Source: Alteribacillus sp041949975
GTDB lineage: Bacteria > Bacillota > Bacilli > Bacillales > Marinococcaceae
Assembly (NCBI RefSeq): GCF_041949975.1
Contig: NZ_JBHFQG010000063.1
Span: 1 to 10,158 of the forward strand
Reading direction: 5' to 3'
DNA length: 10,158 nucleotides
In this document: in pieces, positions 7,061-10,158 of the stretch
Layout of the letters: every line of letters starts with the position of its first letter
Position numbering within the stretch: the first letter of the stretch is position 1
Made by a program: the position numbers and the translations under genes
The notes under the pieces: generated by a model
What the model was told of the DNA's origin: nothing
Seen by the model: only the letters and a program-made list of their open reading frames with translations
Databases searched by the model: none

Positions 7061-7348
7061 GGTTACAAAAATAATTAGTCTATTTATTTTTGCTACATAT
7101 GATAAACGTTTTGGAGGAAGTGGGCTGAATTATTTAATGCTGTCGTGGATGGTTTTATATTTTAGAAAGTAATTACATAGGAATGGAATTGGATTAAGGT
7201 GCCCAATGAGAGAGCAGGCCAGAACTTATACAGGATATATTCCGATAGTTTTCCTCTGCATTTTTATCGATTAACAATTCACTTTAAATATAAATTTGAC
7301 AAGCATGGGCACATGAAGTAAATGTCCTTTGTTTCTACACTTCTTACC
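7061..7348 (-). pseudogene. Probable decayed NlpC/P60 peptidase domain, continuation of the upstream gene
   Basis: Read on the minus strand in the same frame past the stop of the peptidoglycan-binding gene, this stretch gives LVKFIFKVNC, a stop, SIKMQRKTIGIYPV, another stop, and later NYFLKYKTIHDSIK, a stop, and FSPLPPKRLSYVAKI. This resembles the order seen in NlpC/P60 endopeptidases: the helix after the catalytic Cys, the L-P-R-T segment, the segment near H-V-G-I-Y, and the final Y-W-x-x-R-Y-x-G-A-K-R. The catalytic DCSG motif is not recognisable, and part of the region seems deleted. At least four stops lie in frame. The match is by eye and could be over-read. Confidence 0.35.
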
Positions 7349-7939
7349 TTAATCAAGGGCTTCCCCCGTTAATCGTTGTCCAGAATTGTTATTTGATTGC
7401 TCTTTTTGTTTTTCTCTTTGATATTCAATTTCTTTCAAAGTTTGTGGACCGGCGATACCATCAACTAATAATTCATGAGTCTTCTGAAAATCAATGACTG
7501 CCTTTTTAGTATTCGAACCATATATACCGTCTACTTTAAATGGATAGAATCCCATCAGTTTCAAACGATTCTGAAGGTTAACAACGGTTTGTCCTCTGCT
7601 TCCTAAACGTAAAATTTGATTAGGCTCAATCGTTGATTGGCGATTGTTTAATGCAGAAAAAGTTTGTGGACCAACAATTCCATCCACTAGAATGTTTTGT
7701 TCACGCTGAAAGTCTTTTACAGCTTGGTATGTAATGGACCCAAAGTATCCTGTGGATGTATGATATTGAAATAAACCTATGGCTTTAAGTTGATCCTGAA
7801 GATCAACAACATCACTGTGCCTCATACCTTTATACAAATTTTGATCCCCGAAAGCTGCTTCACCGATTGTTGGTGAAGTTAAAGTCGCTCCAGCCAGCAT
7901 TATTGAAATGTAAAGTTTTAATCTGCGGAATTTAAACAC
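7349..7939 (-). CDS. Secreted protein with two peptidoglycan-binding domains, probably truncated
   Basis: The GTG at 7937-7939 is chosen because AGGGGG lies six bases before it, giving 196 residues; an ATG at 7981 has no ribosome binding site. Residues 1-29 are a signal peptide (basic FKFRRLK, hydrophobic core, cleavage likely after GEAA). Two PG_binding_1 repeats follow, about 40-97 and 112-170, each with V-x-x-LQ-x-x-L, G-x-x-x-x-x-x-x-G-x-(F/Y)-G, A-V-x-x-FQ and VDGI-x-GPQT motifs. The chain ends soon after a polar linker (KEQSNNNSGQ) with LTGEALD. In cell-wall hydrolases of this layout the linker leads into a catalytic domain, often NlpC/P60 beginning with L-T-x-x-A-L-I-x-x-A. Removing one T in CCCTTGATT would give EALIK, so a frameshift may have removed the enzyme part. 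What is left should bind the cell wall outside the cell without cutting it. Confidence 0.88.
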   Translation of the reverse strand: MFKFRRLKLYISIMLAGATLTSPTIGEAAFGDQNLYKGMRHSDVVDLQDQLKAIGLFQYHTSTGYFGSITYQAVKDFQREQNILVDGIVGPQTFSALNNRQSTIEPNQILRLGSRGQTVVNLQNRLKLMGFYPFKVDGIYGSNTKKAVIDFQKTHELLVDGIAGPQTLKEIEYQREKQKEQSNNNSGQRLTGEALD

Positions 7940-8424
7940 TTTTATCCCCCTATAAAAAATGACGTCCAGCCTCGAAGACATACATATGACCCTAGATGGA
8001 TCATAAGAAATTCCTTCTTTAAGACTTCATATACCTTCTAGACTTGTAAAGAAAATCCTTTTTATTTATAAAGTAGGTAGCCAGAATAATAGAATTTTAT
8101 TTTATCATCAAAAAATATGTAACTCCCATAACTAGCTGTTTAATAAATAATGTCATGTCCTTGCATAAAAAACGAGAAAAAAGAAGTATTCCCTCTTTTT
8201 CTTTCGCGATGAGATGGCATGTTGGTAATACGTTTAATTTAAAATACAAATCTTTACGGAACGTTTTCTTATTATAATAGAAAATAGTAGAAATTGATTG
8301 CTTATAAATAAAAATACATATATTTTATGGATGTAGTAAAATAGGTGGCAGAGAAATCTTGGTTAGGAAGGGACAAGTGCAAGGATATCAGTTAACAGAG
8401 GACAATAGTTAAGGAAAAAATATA
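7940..8424. other. Gene-free AT-rich stretch upstream of the peptidoglycan-binding gene
   Basis: No coding sequence with a start and ribosome binding site was found on either strand. It must contain the promoter of the minus-strand gene starting at 7939, but no clear -35/-10 pair with good spacing stands out. A weak A-rich/T-rich hairpin-like stretch lies at about 8170-8205. Confidence 0.4.
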
Positions 8425-8457
8425 AAAGAGTGTCGCAAGGTACATGTGACACTCTTT
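8425..8457 (-). terminator. Rho-independent terminator of the secreted-protein gene
   Basis: AAAGAGTGTC (8425-8434) and GACACTCTTT (8448-8457) form a perfect ten-base stem, extended by one further G/C-rich pair set inside. On the minus strand it is followed by TTATATTTTTT. It starts 25 bases past the stop of the broken secreted-protein gene, which it clearly served. Confidence 0.8.
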
Positions 8458-8481
8458 AGAAAAAAGGTTGGAATAGCAAAT

Positions 8482-8940
8482 CTAAAAGATATTTATTGAA
8501 TCCATATAATAATATCCATCGTTGGACCCTACCTGTTTGTACTTATAATTAAGGGTAACGGTGTAATTACTTTTAACATTGTTTATCAATGCGTTACTAA
8601 CAATATCTCCTTGTGATTCGGAGTATTCTGTAAGTATGGTAACTGCAATGCCAGCAGGTACTGAGGCGTAACTCGAAAGTGGAGCAGTAACTAATGCTGT
8701 CGCAATTCCGGTTTGTATCGTCTCGTTAGTCGCTTGTTTTTCAAAGTAAGTATTAATATCAATTAGTTGATCTCTTGTAATGGTGGTTGTAGTTGAAAAT
8801 GTAGTTCCTCCATAGTCGTCTGTGGTTGATGGGTGGGCCTAAAACACAGTCTCTTGGGCTTATGCATGATGTAAATTAACTGTACTTAGTGTTGCTAATA
8901 CTAAAATTGCTATAAATGTTTTTAATACTAGATTCCCCAT
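8482..8940 (-). pseudogene. Small secreted protein, two in-frame nonsense codons, family unknown
   Basis: From ATG 8940, with AAAGGAG nine bases upstream, a single frame runs 152 codons to TAG at 8482-8484, interrupted only by TAA (8860-8862, codon 27) and TAG (8839-8841, codon 34). Codons 1-26 are a signal peptide (MGNLVLKTFIAILVLATL and on to HHA), so both stops fall at or just after the expected cleavage site. The mature part is rich in Thr and Ser (GGTTFSTTTTITRDQL), has a hydrophobic middle (IATALVTAPLSSYASVPAGI) and a Tyr-rich end (KYKQVGSNDGYYYMDSINIF). It has no Cys. Both stops would be Gln codons with one C-to-T change each, giving HHAQAQETVFQA, a sensible cleavage region (inference). 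I do not recognise the family. The intact ribosome binding site, terminator and reading frame suggest recent loss, or sequence error. Confidence 0.72.
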
Positions 8941-9057
8941 GATATGTTTCTCCTTTGCTATGTATTGTATGGGCACAGTGTATTTTAATTTATTTTCCAT
9001 GTATGCATATTTTTGGTAAAAATATTAAAAAATCTGTCGAAACTATTTTTCTACTTT

Positions 9058-9135
9058 TTTGTAGTTCTTTTCAATTTTAGTTCCAATAGCAATAAATTTG
9101 TAGTTCTTTTCAATTTTAGTTCCAATAGCAATAAA
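9058..9135. repeat. Exact tandem duplication of 39 bp
   Basis: Two perfect, directly adjacent copies of a 39-base unit (9058-9096 and 9097-9135), beginning TTTGTAGTTCTTTTCAATTT and ending CAATAGCAATAAA. They lie in the space between the divergent broken secreted-protein gene and the small membrane ORF. Perfect identity points to a recent duplication by slippage or recombination. It may sit in or near the promoters of both genes. Confidence 0.95.
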
Positions 9136-9198
9136 ATTATCGTCTTAAAATTATAGATTTTTTAGTTGAAAATAATAAAGGAGAGAAGGATTAAAGTT

Positions 9199-9374
9199 AT
9201 GAAACAGAAACATAAACATTATTTACAACTTATTCTTTCATGCATTTTAACTTTGATTGCTATTTTTATTGTCAATTCCTTTTATCTGATGCCGTTTTCA
9301 TTGTTTTAGGTTTTGCAATAATTATAAACATCATAGTTATTGAAATAAAAGACAAGATAAGATCTACTAATTGA
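9199..9374 (+). pseudogene. Small two-helix membrane protein with a frameshift
   Basis: The ATG at 9199 has AAGGA eight bases upstream and opens MKQKHKHYLQLILSCILTLI, a basic start followed by a hydrophobic segment. The frame ends after 36 codons (TAG 9307-9309). From about 9290 the next frame gives DAVFIVLGFAIIINIIVIEI and then KDKIRSTN with TGA at 9372-9374: a second hydrophobic helix and a charged tail. Joining the two gives a plausible protein of about 58 residues with two membrane helices and basic or charged ends, so one base seems lost near 9285-9295. Small two-helix proteins of this kind are common next to secreted peptide genes and as YrhC/immunity-like proteins, but no family can be named. 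The alternative is a real 36-residue peptide. Confidence 0.5.
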
Positions 9375-9643
9375 GGTTTTTTCTTTTTTAAAAACTAGAT
9401 TCCTATTTGATTAATTTCTGGTTTAGACACGTTTTTATCTTTTCCTGGGTTACTAATACAAAAGGTTGGGGTATTCATCGAACTAGTATTTTAAACAAAA
9501 ACATTTTTCCTGTTTTTATAAAAGAGGAAATGTGAATTCTTTACTGATAGTAAACCCACCGTTGAATAATTGGTCAGTGTTTACTTATCGCTTTATTTGT
9601 AAGGGTTAAAGCCCCAGTACGGACCCATACATAAAACATTCAA
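9375..9643. other. Gene-free stretch, nothing recognised
   Basis: Between the small membrane ORF and the terminator hairpin at 9644 there is no reading frame with a start and ribosome binding site. No repeat or RNA gene is recognisable. Confidence 0.4.
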
Positions 9644-9676
9644 CCCCCTTGGATGGTAAGGGGGATTTTACTTTTT
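9644..9676 (+). terminator. Rho-independent terminator
   Basis: CCCCCTT (9644-9650) pairs with AAGGGGG (9658-9664) around a seven-base loop, followed on the plus strand by ATTTTACTTTTT. It may end transcription from the small membrane ORF region and insulate moaA. Confidence 0.65.
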
Positions 9677-10035
9677 CTAACACTATAATTAATTAACTCA
9701 AACTCATCATTATTCTTTCTTGTAAACCTTTATAAAGATAAAAGTGTGTGTTTATTTTCCTGGTCAGTACCGTAAGGTTTCGGCTTTCCTAATTCTGATA
9801 AAGTAAAAGGTTGTGTACTTTTCCTCCATAACAGCTTGCTAATCTCAATTTAAATATTTAAAATAATAAAATAATTAACAAATGATAATGAAATATTAAA
9901 ACATTTAGGATCACTCTATATTTATAATGATATAAAAGCTTTCATTATCCTGTAAAAGTTGATATATCATTACAAAAATATAAGAATAATATCTGGAACA
10001 TTACACAATATCTTTTACCTCTTAGGAGGGAAATA
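9677..10035. other. AT-rich region upstream of moaA
   Basis: No intact gene. On the minus strand an open stretch at about 9735-9840 reads STQPFTLSELGKPKPYGT without a start codon and may be the tail of a lost gene. Closer to moaA, ATAATGA (9924-9930) and TCATTAT (9942-9948) form a dyad with an 11-base spacer, and a TATAAT word lies at 9923-9928 without a good -35 partner. A TGATAAT word (9883-9889) and a CATTATC word (9943-9949) look like single Fur-type half sites but do not make a full box. The moaA promoter must be here, but I cannot fix it. No Moco-riboswitch fold is evident. Confidence 0.35.
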
Positions 10036-10158
10036 ATGGAAAAACACTTCATTACAGATACGCTCGACCGTCCTTTGCGCGACTTGCGTATTTCTGTCAT
10101 AGATCGCTGCAATTTTCGCTGTTCCTACTGCATGCCAAAAGAAATATTTGGTGATGAT
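10036..10158 (+). CDS. moaA: GTP 3',8-cyclase MoaA (molybdenum cofactor synthesis), 5' part only
   Basis: MoaA is a radical SAM enzyme that, with MoaC, turns GTP into cyclic pyranopterin monophosphate, the first step of molybdenum cofactor synthesis in the cytoplasm. The start is ATG 10036, with TAGGAGGG ending five bases upstream. The 41 visible codons include DTLDRPLRDLRISVIDRCNF and the SAM-binding cluster motif C-x3-C-x2-C as CNFRCSYC, then MPKEIFG, exactly the family's N-terminus. About 290 further residues and the second C-terminal Fe-S cluster lie beyond the window. In Bacillaceae this gene is often near nitrate reductase or other moa/moe genes, none of which is visible here. Confidence 0.97.
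   Translation, partial: MEKHFITDTLDRPLRDLRISVIDRCNFRCSYCMPKEIFGDD

Noticed and set aside
9058..9135. Tandem 39-bp units considered as a CRISPR remnant.
   Set aside because: The copies are directly adjacent with no spacers and not palindromic, and there are no cas genes.
9883..9949. Fur-like half sites upstream of moaA.
   Set aside because: Neither word is joined to a proper second half, and the region is so AT-rich that such words arise easily.

Overview
The window looks like accessory or decaying chromosomal DNA of a low-GC Gram-positive bacterium of the Bacillaceae. The evidence is strong AGGAGG-type ribosome binding sites, TTG and GTG starts, a Bacillus-type CtaG, a MoaA that closely resembles Bacillus MoaA from memory, and an intergenic repeat (about 6716-6895) of a kind I recall from many Bacillaceae genomes.

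Layout. Positions 1-120 hold a strong terminator hairpin. Positions 185-923 (+) are a broken intradiol aromatic-ring dioxygenase. Positions 1080-1440 (+) are a broken IS21-type istB. On the minus strand follow a degenerate small ORF (1448-1660), ctaG (1665-2513) and a full copper amine oxidase (2698-4623). A 660-bp intergenic region with several inverted repeats separates these from an AraC-family regulator (5287-6120, minus, TTG start). Positions 6166-7348 are mostly gene-free: an IS3-type transposase fragment, the Bacillaceae repeat, and a probable decayed NlpC/P60 domain. Next come a secreted peptidoglycan-binding protein (7349-7939, minus), a small secreted-protein gene broken by two nonsense codons (8482-8940, minus), a 39-bp tandem duplication, and a frameshifted two-helix membrane protein (9199-9374, +). 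The last gene is the 5' end of moaA (10036 to the right edge, +).

How the genes may work together. The clearest unit is the amine oxidase with the AraC-type regulator upstream in the same orientation, an arrangement reminiscent of E. coli tynA/feaR although the regulator's N-terminal domain is different. The amine oxidase oxidises primary amines, often aromatic ones, to aldehydes. The dead dioxygenase nearby would have cleaved catechol-type rings. Together they suggest the remains of an aromatic-catabolism neighbourhood (inference). The amine oxidase needs copper, and CtaG serves a copper-containing terminal oxidase. 

The most notable property is the mixture of intact long genes with at least five clearly or probably broken ones and two IS fragments. 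I do not see a convincing new multi-gene system. The best leads are the 5' region of the amine oxidase with nested inverted repeats, the structured araC/amine-oxidase intergenic region, and the unrecognised secreted protein with two nonsense codons at its signal-peptide junction.
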